This document shows positions 8,815-16,560 of a stretch of 64,000 bases of DNA, one piece after another (position 1 is the first letter of the stretch; each line of letters opens with the position of its first letter). Source of the stretch: SCGC-AAA076-P13 sp964613455 (lineage in GTDB: Bacteria > Pseudomonadota > Gammaproteobacteria > Magnimaribacterales > D2472); contig CAZTGS010000003.1 in the NCBI GenBank assembly GCA_964613455.1, forward strand, positions 19,409 through 83,408, given 5' to 3'. The notes beneath the pieces are model-generated. The model ran no database searches. It had not been told where the DNA came from and saw only the letters and a list, made by a program, of their open reading frames with translations. Made by a program: the position numbers and the translations under genes.

Positions 8815-9895
8815 AGCTTTCTAATGGTTTTTTTAATTCAGCCCAATCACATTCAAAATCATCTGGAGCATGCTCGTATTCAAGCAAACCAAGCGCTTCA
8901 AATTTAGGTCTTACTTTATCAGTAAGAAGGCCAATTCTTGAAAGGTTAGGTATCACCCTAGAGAATAAGAAATTTCTAAACATTTCAAATGTTTTAGTAT
9001 TCATTTGAAATTCTCTAGCTTCTTCTTCAGACATTTTTAAGAACCTTTGTTCTGCTTTAGTATTAATTAGTCTTTCTCTTGAAATAACACATGCTTCATA
9101 TGCAAATTCAGCTCTTTCTTCTATCTCCTCTGGAGTTAGAGTCTTAATGTAGTCTTCTAGGTAGTTAATACCAAAGGTCACATGTCTGGCTTCATCTCTT
9201 ACTACATAATGAAGTAATTGTTTTAGAAGAGGATCTTTTGTTATTGCTTTAAGCATCTGAAAAGCTGCTAAAGCAAGGCCTTCTATAATAATCTGCATTC
9301 CAATAAATTTTAGATCCCATCTTTCGTCGGTTAAAATCTTATCTAAGAGAAGCTTTAATGATGGATTTATTGGGTAATGGATACCTATTTTATCTTGGAG
9401 ATATCTATTGAATACTTCAACATGTCTCGCTTCATCAAAAGTTTGAGATGCTGCATATAATTTTGCATTATAAGTTGGAGCGCAACTAGCTAATTGAGAA
9501 GCTACCAAAAGAGCTCCTTGTTCACCATGAAGAAACTGACTCATTAGTTCCGCAGTTGAATGACGATCAAAAAGTATTTTGTCCTCTTCAGAAAGGCTTT
9601 GGTATGCCTCAAGAGTTTCATGAGGTAAATCTTCATCTGGTTCAACTAATTTCTCATCAGCTGGATGTGTGTAATCCCAATTTAGATCAATAGAACCATT
9701 CCAATTAAGCTCTTTACCAAGTTCATAAAGTTTTTTAATTCTATTATCTTGTATTGTGTAATCCCAATTATATGCACCCGTTAATGGAGTATGAAAGATC
9801 TCAACAACATCTTCTACTTGAGAGTTTGTTAAATCAACTTCATCATCAAAATACAGTAAATCTTCTGGTGGCCCATCTTGCTTTTTAATTTTCAT
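8789..9895 (-). CDS. Ferritin-like diiron oxygenase/oxidase family protein
   Basis: A 368-residue soluble four-helix-bundle protein with a complete set of carboxylate diiron ligands: E125 (HGEQGA), E155-x2-H158 (DEARHVE), E205 (IIIEGLA) and E235-x2-H238 (DEARHVT). This ligand pattern is that of R2-like and AurF-like oxygenases rather than storage ferritins. Substrate is unknown. It leads the trio with the beta-helix and cytochrome proteins, which suggests an oxidation whose electrons or product involve the periplasm, an inference only. The start has an AGGA Shine-Dalgarno and lies 13 nt from a large inverted repeat. Confidence 0.82.
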   Translation of the reverse strand: MKIKKQDGPPEDLLYFDDEVDLTNSQVEDVVEIFHTPLTGAYNWDYTIQDNRIKKLYELGKELNWNGSIDLNWDYTHPADEKLVEPDEDLPHETLEAYQSLSEEDKILFDRHSTAELMSQFLHGEQGALLVASQLASCAPTYNAKLYAASQTFDEARHVEVFNRYLQDKIGIHYPINPSLKLLLDKILTDERWDLKFIGMQIIIEGLALAAFQMLKAITKDPLLKQLLHYVVRDEARHVTFGINYLEDYIKTLTPEEIEERAEFAYEACVISRERLINTKAEQRFLKMSEEEAREFQMNTKTFEMFRNFLFSRVIPNLSRIGLLTDKVRPKFEALGLLEYEHAPDDFECDWAELKKPLESFEDIPEAI

Positions 9896-9907
9896 GTTTT
9901 CCTACTT

Positions 9908-9971
9908 TTTGTTATAAATCGTTAGTTAATGTATGCAGTGAACACATTAACTAAATATATTTTATAACAAA
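9908..9971. repeat. Two-tier inverted repeat between cobT and the ferritin-like gene
   Basis: Outer arms TTTGTTATAAA (9908-9918) and TTTATAACAAA (9961-9971) are perfect 11-bp complements. Nested inside are a second pair, TTAGTTAATGT (9922-9932) and ACATTAACTAA (9944-9954), also a perfect 11 bp, around an 11-nt loop. The asymmetric gaps are 3 and 6 nt. No T run follows on either strand, so it is not a standard intrinsic terminator. It occupies almost the whole 78-bp gap upstream of the ferritin-like operon and could be an operator, a leader hairpin or an RNase-protecting structure. Confidence 0.75.
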
Positions 9972-9973
9972 TA

Positions 9974-11746
9974 CTAGTTCTTGAAAAGCTTTGTTAACTC
10001 TTCTAAGAGAGCCTCGCCTAATTCTTCAGCTCTATGAATGGTTATTGCGTTTTTATAATATTTTGTAACATCGTGTCCAATCCCAATAGCTTGAAGTTCC
10101 ACAGGACTTTCATTTTCAATTGCTGAAATCATTTGTTTAAGATGATTGTCTAGATAGTCCTCTCTATTTGCAGAAAGAGTGCTGTCATCTACTGGAGCAC
10201 CATCAGAAATAACTATCATAATTTTTCTTTCTTCATTCCTTTTAATTAATCTTTCATGAGACCAAGCTAAAGCTTCCCCATCGATATTTTCTTTAAGTAA
10301 ACCTTCTCTTAACATTGCACCAAAATATTTTCTAGCTCGTCTCCAACTATTGTCTGCACTTTTATAGATAATATGCCTAATATCATTAAGCCTCCCTGGG
10401 CTCGAATAACTCCCATTACTAATCCAAAGTTGTTTAGAGTCTCCTCCTTTCCAATTTTTTGTTGTGAAGCCTAATATTTCTGTTTTTATTTGGCATCTCT
10501 CAAGAGTGCTACCAATAATATCAGTGCATATAGCAGCCAAACTTATTGATCTACCTCTCATTGATCCAGAGTTATCAATTAATAGAGTCACAACAGTATC
10601 TTTAAAATTTGTTTCCGTTTCTTGTTTGTAGCTTAAAGGATGACCTGGCTCTGCTATGACCCTGTGCAACCTTGCAGTATCTAACATTCCCTCATCAAGA
10701 TTAAAATTCCAACTAGTATTTTGTTTTGCAAGCAATAGTCTTTGCAATCTATTGGCAAGCTTTCCTATGGTAGTTTGGTAAGGTTTTATCAAATTATCTA
10801 GCTGACTCCTTAATCGAATTGCCTCGTCAGGAGTTGTTAGGTCTTTCGCGTCAATTATTTCATCAAATTCAGAAGTAAATATAGAATAATCTTTTTTGGG
10901 TGCAGCATTAAAATCATTCTGAGGGTAGGAGAGGGCTTCAATTTCTTCGTCTATGGAAGCTCCATCCGATAGAGAAGATGCTTCTTGCATAACATCATCC
11001 ATTTCAAGACTCATATCCTCTAAAGTAGCATCTGGATCTCCATTTTCGCTCTCCTGAGAGTCTTCTATTTCCCCCTGTTCTATTTCATTAGTACTTCCTG
11101 GTGAATCAAAAGGCTCATCGTCTTCAGGATTTTCAAACTCATTCTTTGATTTTAATAATTTGAGCTTCTTTAAAAAATCTAGAGCTACCTTTTCAAAAAT
11201 TTCTTGATTATCGATATTAGCAATAAACCTACTTTTAATAGACTCTAAATCTATTGATATATATTTTTTATCAAAATTTTCTAATAATTTTTTTGCAGAA
11301 GGGCCCAACTTAAAACCTAGAATCTCTTTAAGCCATAAATTTGAACAAAGTGCTAAAAAATTTGGAGATTTTTTATCATCCATATTTATACTTTTAGTGT
11401 CTAAATACTCAATAATATTTTTTTTAGAGCCCTTATAGTTATTAGAACCTAATATCTCAACTCTAGACATCTCTAGCTCATTGAAAGTAATTCTTGCTGG
11501 AAGAGTTAAGGGTATTTCAGGCATTTTTTTATGATAAAGATGCCAAAAAGCCTGAAAATCAGACTCTCCTCTCCAAGAAGATAGATCTTTGCTTGATCTA
11601 GGTGTGGATGAAATCGTTGCCTGATTTAAACTCGGTGGTCGTTGGGGTATTCCGCTCTTAGAGGTTAGATCCTTGTTTTTAGAGATAGCTTTAATAGAAG
11701 ATATTGCAGCTTCATGCAGCTTTTCTCTATTCTTTATCCAACCCAT
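9974..11746 (-). CDS. cobT: Cobaltochelatase CobT subunit (VWA domain)
   Basis: Partner of the AAA+ subunit CobS in the ATP-driven motor of aerobic cobaltochelatase CobNST. The 590-residue protein has an N-terminal CobT domain, a strongly acidic low-complexity linker at about 205-270, and a C-terminal von Willebrand A domain with the MIDAS motif D391-N-S-G-S. It lies 10 nt after cobS in the same direction. No cobN or other cobalamin synthesis gene is visible in the window, so the role may be something other than de novo B12 synthesis. Confidence 0.9.
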   Translation of the reverse strand: MGWIKNREKLHEAAISSIKAISKNKDLTSKSGIPQRPPSLNQATISSTPRSSKDLSSWRGESDFQAFWHLYHKKMPEIPLTLPARITFNELEMSRVEILGSNNYKGSKKNIIEYLDTKSINMDDKKSPNFLALCSNLWLKEILGFKLGPSAKKLLENFDKKYISIDLESIKSRFIANIDNQEIFEKVALDFLKKLKLLKSKNEFENPEDDEPFDSPGSTNEIEQGEIEDSQESENGDPDATLEDMSLEMDDVMQEASSLSDGASIDEEIEALSYPQNDFNAAPKKDYSIFTSEFDEIIDAKDLTTPDEAIRLRSQLDNLIKPYQTTIGKLANRLQRLLLAKQNTSWNFNLDEGMLDTARLHRVIAEPGHPLSYKQETETNFKDTVVTLLIDNSGSMRGRSISLAAICTDIIGSTLERCQIKTEILGFTTKNWKGGDSKQLWISNGSYSSPGRLNDIRHIIYKSADNSWRRARKYFGAMLREGLLKENIDGEALAWSHERLIKRNEERKIMIVISDGAPVDDSTLSANREDYLDNHLKQMISAIENESPVELQAIGIGHDVTKYYKNAITIHRAEELGEALLEELTKLFKN

Positions 11747-11756
11747 TATTTTTTAA

Positions 11757-12737
11757 TTAACCCTTAGGACTATCGCTGTCAATTTCAATATCAAAACATC
11801 TTTGAAAATATTCATTAATGATAGGTTTTTCCATATCATCACATTTATTAAGAAAGGTTAACTTAAAAGAATCAGCAATATCTTTAAATATTTTAAAGTT
11901 CTGAGCCCAAGAAATTACAGTTCTTGGAGACATTAAAATTGATATATCACCATTCGCAAATCCATTTCTTGTTAAATTTGCAAGCTTAATCATATTTTTC
12001 AATATTTCTTTATTTTTATCATTCTTGATGCTACCTATCTTTGAAGTAACAACTTTGTATTCTTGATTAGGGTCAAGATAATTTAATGTAGAAAGAATAT
12101 GCCATCTATCCATTTGGCCTTGATTTATCTGCTGAGTTCCATGATATAGACCAGTTACATCTCCCAAGCCAACGGTATTGGTGGTTGCAAAGAGCCTAAA
12201 TGATTGATGTGGACTAATGACTTTATTTTGATCTAAAAGGGTTAATTTACCTTCTACTTCTAAAATTCTTTGGATAACAAACATAACATCTGGACGCCCT
12301 GCATCATATTCATCGAACACCAATGCAACTGGGTTTTGAATAGACCAAGGTAGAAGACCTTCTTGAAATTCAGTTATTTGTTTACCATCACTCAACTTAA
12401 TAGCATCTTTACCAAGCAGATCAATTCTACTGATATGACTATCAAGATTAATTCTTACGCACGGCCAATTTAATCTTGAAGCAACTTGTTCAATATGAGT
12501 TGATTTTCCAGTCCCATGAAGCCCTTGAACCATAACCCTTCTGTTGTGTTCAAAACCAGCAAGAATAGAAAGTGTAGTTTCTTTATCAAAAACATAGCTT
12601 TCATCTATCTCTGGAACCCATTCAGTTTTTTCTTTAAAACCTTTTACAGCCATCTTTGAATCAATATTAAATGTCTTTGAAACGTCAAACTTTTGATTAG
12701 GCTTTGTTGGTAATTCAATTTTGCTGTTGATTGTCAT
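11757..12737 (-). CDS. cobS: Cobaltochelatase CobS subunit (AAA+ ATPase)
   Basis: MoxR-related AAA+ ATPase of the CobNST chelatase, 326 residues. The Walker A motif GLHGTGKSTH, Walker B VALVFDEYDAG and sensor region RLFATTNTVG are clear. The N-terminal residues MTINSKIELPTKPNQ match the usual CobS start. An in-frame ATG exists 192 nt upstream, but the added 64 residues have no family character and would cross into the promoter of the divergent tesB, so the ATG at 12737 is preferred. Followed by cobT after 19 nt of spacing between stop and start. Confidence 0.88.
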   Translation of the reverse strand: MTINSKIELPTKPNQKFDVSKTFNIDSKMAVKGFKEKTEWVPEIDESYVFDKETTLSILAGFEHNRRVMVQGLHGTGKSTHIEQVASRLNWPCVRINLDSHISRIDLLGKDAIKLSDGKQITEFQEGLLPWSIQNPVALVFDEYDAGRPDVMFVIQRILEVEGKLTLLDQNKVISPHQSFRLFATTNTVGLGDVTGLYHGTQQINQGQMDRWHILSTLNYLDPNQEYKVVTSKIGSIKNDKNKEILKNMIKLANLTRNGFANGDISILMSPRTVISWAQNFKIFKDIADSFKLTFLNKCDDMEKPIINEYFQRCFDIEIDSDSPKG

Positions 12738-12873
12738 TTTTTTACTATTATTTATTATTAGGTGCACATCATACTTTTTGAGATATGAAAGTTCTAGTTT
12801 TTTTAATAACAATGTAAGATGGCTAGGAGTAAAATCACTTATCAAAATACATTTATTGAGGCATGTATAACTA

Positions 12874-13764
12874 ATGGATGAAAAAAATAATCTTCTTGAG
12901 AATTGTTTGGAACTTTTTTCATTAAACAAAATAGATAGAGATATATTTAGCTGGACTGGAAAAAATGTTGGCTGGGCAAGAGTTTTTGGAGGTCAAGTCA
13001 TGGCTCAAACCTTGATAGCAGCATATAAAACCATTGAAAAAGATCATTATGCTCATTCATTTCATTCTTATTTCTTAAGACCTGGACAAATGGACAAACC
13101 AATAATATTTACTGTAGACAGAATAAGAGATGGAAAAAGTTTCTCTACAAGGACAGTAAAGGCGATTCAAGATGGAGAGGCTATCTTTAATTGCTCTGTT
13201 TCTTTTCAAAAAACAGAAGAGGGCTTAGAGCATCAAATCGAAATGCCTGAAACCCCTGGACCGGAAGATTTAAAAAATGAATTAGAAATCAGAAAAGACA
13301 TGGCTAATGCCATGAATATACCCAAAGAAAATTTACCTATGTTTTTAAGAAAAAGAGAAGTTGAGATGAGGCCCGTTGAAATTCAAGACTACTCTAATCC
13401 ACAAAAAGCACCTCCTTATAGAAACATATGGATAAGACCTGAGGGAACCCTTCCGGAAGATGAGCGAATTCAACAGGCATTTCTTTTATATATTTCTGAT
13501 ATGGGACTTTTAGCAGCCGCTAATAATCCGCATGGAATTAATTTTCTTCATAAGAATTTACAAATGGCGAGTTTGGATCATGCCATGTGGTTTCATAGAA
13601 AACTTAATTTTAATGACTGGTTTTTATACTCTATTGATAGCCCAATTTCCGGTAATTCTAGAGGCTTTACAAGAGGCTCTATGTATACCAAAGAAGGAAA
13701 TTTAGTCGCATCTTGCACCCAAGAAGGCCTTATAAGGCTATGGTCTGAAGAAAAAAAAGAGTAA
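12874..13764 (+). CDS. tesB: Acyl-CoA thioesterase II
   Basis: Hydrolyses medium- and long-chain acyl-CoA to free fatty acid and CoA. The 296-residue double-hotdog protein starts LELFSLNKIDRDIFSW and contains GGQVMAQ. The likely catalytic triad lies in the second hotdog: Asp in YISDMGLL, Ser/Thr region in MASLDHAMWFH, and Gln in ASCTQEGLIR. Length and motifs match E. coli TesB (286). It is transcribed away from cobS and ends one base before the convergent hemE, with no room for a terminator. Confidence 0.95.
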   Translation: MDEKNNLLENCLELFSLNKIDRDIFSWTGKNVGWARVFGGQVMAQTLIAAYKTIEKDHYAHSFHSYFLRPGQMDKPIIFTVDRIRDGKSFSTRTVKAIQDGEAIFNCSVSFQKTEEGLEHQIEMPETPGPEDLKNELEIRKDMANAMNIPKENLPMFLRKREVEMRPVEIQDYSNPQKAPPYRNIWIRPEGTLPEDERIQQAFLLYISDMGLLAAANNPHGINFLHKNLQMASLDHAMWFHRKLNFNDWFLYSIDSPISGNSRGFTRGSMYTKEGNLVASCTQEGLIRLWSEEKKE

Positions 13765-14802
13765 TTATCTGCTTCTAACTAAATCTGTAAGATACCTGAT
13801 CTTATCAGGGCTGATATCTGGAGTAATTCCATGACCAAGGTTAAAAATATAGCCAGGATAGTCCTTATATTTATCTAATATTTTAAATGTTTCTTGTTTT
13901 ATTAAATTATTTGATTCCAGAAGAATTTTTGGATTAAGATTTCCTTGAAGTGCTACTTTGCCTCTAAAAATATTTAGGTCAGTATCAGTTTCATTCCAAT
14001 AAAGGCTCAAGCAATCTGCACCAGAATCAATCAGCGTGGTTAATTCTTTTTTGGGTTCTCTTGCAAATAATATTATTGGTATTTGTGATGTTACCGCATC
14101 ACTCTTTAAAGCTGATATGAGAGAAGAGATATAGGATAGTGAATATTTTTCATAATCATCTGTACTCAAAAGATTTGCCCATGAATCAAAAATTTGAATA
14201 ACATTAGCTCCAGCCTCTATCTGTTTTCGTAAATATAAAAAACATGCATCAGTTAACTTCGTTAAAAAAAGATGAGTTTCTTCTTCATTATTACTAATAA
14301 AATTTTTAGTTAAATTAAAATCTTTTGATGACCCTCCTTCTATTGAATAGGCTGCGAGCGTCCAAGGACTTCCACAAAAACCAATCAATGGAATATTGCT
14401 TGGCAAGGAACCTCTAATATTACTTACAGCTTCATATACATATGAGAGACTATTTGGATCGAACGGAGCAATATTAATAATATCTTTAGATGTCTTTATT
14501 GGATTATCAAAAACAGGACCCTCGCCCTCAAGAAACTTTACACCTAGACCCATAGCATCCGGAATTGTAAGAATATCTGAAAATAAAATAGCTGTATCTA
14601 AATTAAATGCATCGATTGGCTGCATTGCAAGCTCACAACATACCTCGGGATTTTTACACATATCCAAAAAATTCTTAAAGTTTTTCCTAACGGCCCTATA
14701 TTCAGGCATATATCTTCCAGCTTGTCGCATGTACCATATAGGTGGTGTTATTAAATTCTCTTTATTAAGAGCTTTAAGAAATATTGAGTTTTTTTCTATC
14801 AT
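13765..14802 (-). CDS. hemE: Uroporphyrinogen decarboxylase
   Basis: Decarboxylates the four acetate side chains of uroporphyrinogen III to give coproporphyrinogen III in heme synthesis. The 345-residue protein has the N-terminal signature PPIWYMRQAGRYMPEYR, the substrate Asp in ILFSDILTIPDAMG, and the second signature GFCGSPWTLAAYSIEGG. The start overlaps the gltD stop by four bases, so the two are translationally coupled. The gltD-hemE order is conserved in Pseudomonas. Confidence 0.97.
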   Translation of the reverse strand: MIEKNSIFLKALNKENLITPPIWYMRQAGRYMPEYRAVRKNFKNFLDMCKNPEVCCELAMQPIDAFNLDTAILFSDILTIPDAMGLGVKFLEGEGPVFDNPIKTSKDIINIAPFDPNSLSYVYEAVSNIRGSLPSNIPLIGFCGSPWTLAAYSIEGGSSKDFNLTKNFISNNEEETHLFLTKLTDACFLYLRKQIEAGANVIQIFDSWANLLSTDDYEKYSLSYISSLISALKSDAVTSQIPIILFAREPKKELTTLIDSGADCLSLYWNETDTDLNIFRGKVALQGNLNPKILLESNNLIKQETFKILDKYKDYPGYIFNLGHGITPDISPDKIRYLTDLVRSR

Positions 14803-16466
14803 GAAACGTATTTTATTATACTTTTAGCAGCCTCTCGTCCTTCCCATATAGCAGTAACTACTAAATCTGAACCTCTAACCATATCCCCGCCTGAAAATAT
14901 TTTTTTATTTGACGTTTGAAATTGAAATTCTTGATGTTCCTCAGCAATAACTAGGCCATTTTTATGGGTATTGATTTCAAAATCATTAAACCAATTTGAT
15001 GGACTAGCTCTGAATCCAAATGCAATTATTACTGCATCAGCTTCATATACGGCTTCTGATCCTGGGATAGGTATTGGAACTCTTCTTCCATTCTGATCAG
15101 GCTCACCTAGTTGAGTTTTAACAATTTTTACACCTTGAACATCATCAGCTCCATTTATATCTATTGGTTGGATATTAAATTCGAATTGAACGCCTTCTTC
15201 TTTGGCATTTTGAACTTCCCTTTTCGAACCAGGCATATTCTCTTCATCTCTTCTATAAAGGCATTTAACAGATTTAGCCCCTTGTCTAATTGCAGTCCTG
15301 TTACAGTCCATAGCAGTATCCCCGCCACCTAAAACAATTACGTTTTTACCTTTTAGATTTATAAATTCTTCTTTTTTAGTTTGGAGTTTAAGAAGTTTTT
15401 TAGTGCTTGAAATTAGGTAGTCAATTGCCTTGTAGACACCTGGTAGTTTTTCACCCTGGAAACCGCCCTCAAGTGATGTATAAGTTCCCATTGCTAAAAA
15501 GACTGCATCATAATCATCATAGAGCTTTTTAAAAGGAAGATCTTTGCCAATCTCTTTTCCAAGATTAAACTCTACACCCATCTCCTCTAATATCTTCCTT
15601 CTTCTTTTGATAACAGATTTTTCTAATTTGAATTCAGGTATACCAAATGTCAACAGTCCACCAATTTCTTCATTTTTATCATATACATGGCTATGAACAC
15701 CTGATCTCGTCAGCACATCAGCACAAGCTATACCAGCTGGCCCCGCACCAATAATTGCTACTTTTTTGTCAGTCCATGTCCTATTAGACATATCAGGCTT
15801 CCAGCCCATTTCAAATGCCTTTTCTGTAATATACTTTTCAGTTGATCCAATCGTAACTGCACCAAAACCATCATTCAAAGTACATGCTCCCTCACATAAT
15901 CTATCTTGAGGACAAACACGTCCACAGACCTCAGGAAGACTATTAGTAGAGTGACATAACTCAGCAGCTTCTATAATATTTCCTTCATTTACTAACTTTA
16001 ACCAATCAGGTATGAAGTTATGCACTGGACATTTCCACTCACAATATGGATTTCCACAATCCAAACATCTATGAGCTTGGTTTGATGCTTGAACTTGATT
16101 GTATTCTCCATAAATTTCAACAAAGCTAATTTTCCTTTCCTCAGCAGATTTTTTTGCTGGATCAAATCTTTCCACTTCAAGAAATTGAAAATTATTTTCA
16201 AGTGTCTCATGAGCTACATATTCATCCCTAAAATTTAATGATTTTTTAGTATCAGCTAATAAAAAATTATTTTTTTCCATACTAAAAACTTCTTCACGCC
16301 ATTGGTATAGCTTTTTTTTAGCATTCTCAAAGTTATCTATAGGGGCAAATGATTGAGTAATATATTTTCCATTAACACGCAATTTTCCATAAAAATAGGG
16401 TGATCGTGGTTGAGTAAAAAGCAAAACTCCTTTCTCAATTTTATATTGCTTATTCTTGTTTTTCAT
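14799..16466 (-). CDS. gltD: Glutamate synthase small subunit with N-terminal extension
   Basis: FAD subunit of NADPH-dependent GOGAT, which passes electrons from NADPH to the large subunit. The 4Fe-4S cysteines are in CLDCGNPYCEWKCPVHNFIP and CGRVCPQDRLCEGAC. Two dinucleotide folds are visible at GAGPAGIACA and GGGDTAMDC. Canonical GltD begins around FQFLEVERFDP, residue 93 here; about 90 extra residues precede it. Residues 10-62 of the extension resemble a tyrosine-integrase arm-binding module (SPYFYGKLRVNGKYITQSF, then a helix NAKKKLYQWREEVF). A later start at the Met in VFSMEKNN (residue 63) is possible. Divergent from gltB instead of co-operonic. Confidence 0.93.
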   Translation of the reverse strand: MKNKNKQYKIEKGVLLFTQPRSPYFYGKLRVNGKYITQSFAPIDNFENAKKKLYQWREEVFSMEKNNFLLADTKKSLNFRDEYVAHETLENNFQFLEVERFDPAKKSAEERKISFVEIYGEYNQVQASNQAHRCLDCGNPYCEWKCPVHNFIPDWLKLVNEGNIIEAAELCHSTNSLPEVCGRVCPQDRLCEGACTLNDGFGAVTIGSTEKYITEKAFEMGWKPDMSNRTWTDKKVAIIGAGPAGIACADVLTRSGVHSHVYDKNEEIGGLLTFGIPEFKLEKSVIKRRRKILEEMGVEFNLGKEIGKDLPFKKLYDDYDAVFLAMGTYTSLEGGFQGEKLPGVYKAIDYLISSTKKLLKLQTKKEEFINLKGKNVIVLGGGDTAMDCNRTAIRQGAKSVKCLYRRDEENMPGSKREVQNAKEEGVQFEFNIQPIDINGADDVQGVKIVKTQLGEPDQNGRRVPIPIPGSEAVYEADAVIIAFGFRASPSNWFNDFEINTHKNGLVIAEEHQEFQFQTSNKKIFSGGDMVRGSDLVVTAIWEGREAAKSIIKYVS

Positions 16467-16560
16467 AAATGTAAAATGTGCGTATGACAGAGTATGACAC
16501 TTTTTAAAAACAAAAGATATATTTTGTGATATAGTTGATTTTCACATTTATTAAATAATT

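Noticed and set aside
12738..12929. Upstream extension of the cobS reading frame by 64 residues
   Set aside because: No similarity to CobS, hydrophobic and Cys-rich composition unlike the rest, and it crosses the divergent tesB promoter and start; the ATG at 12737 fits family length.
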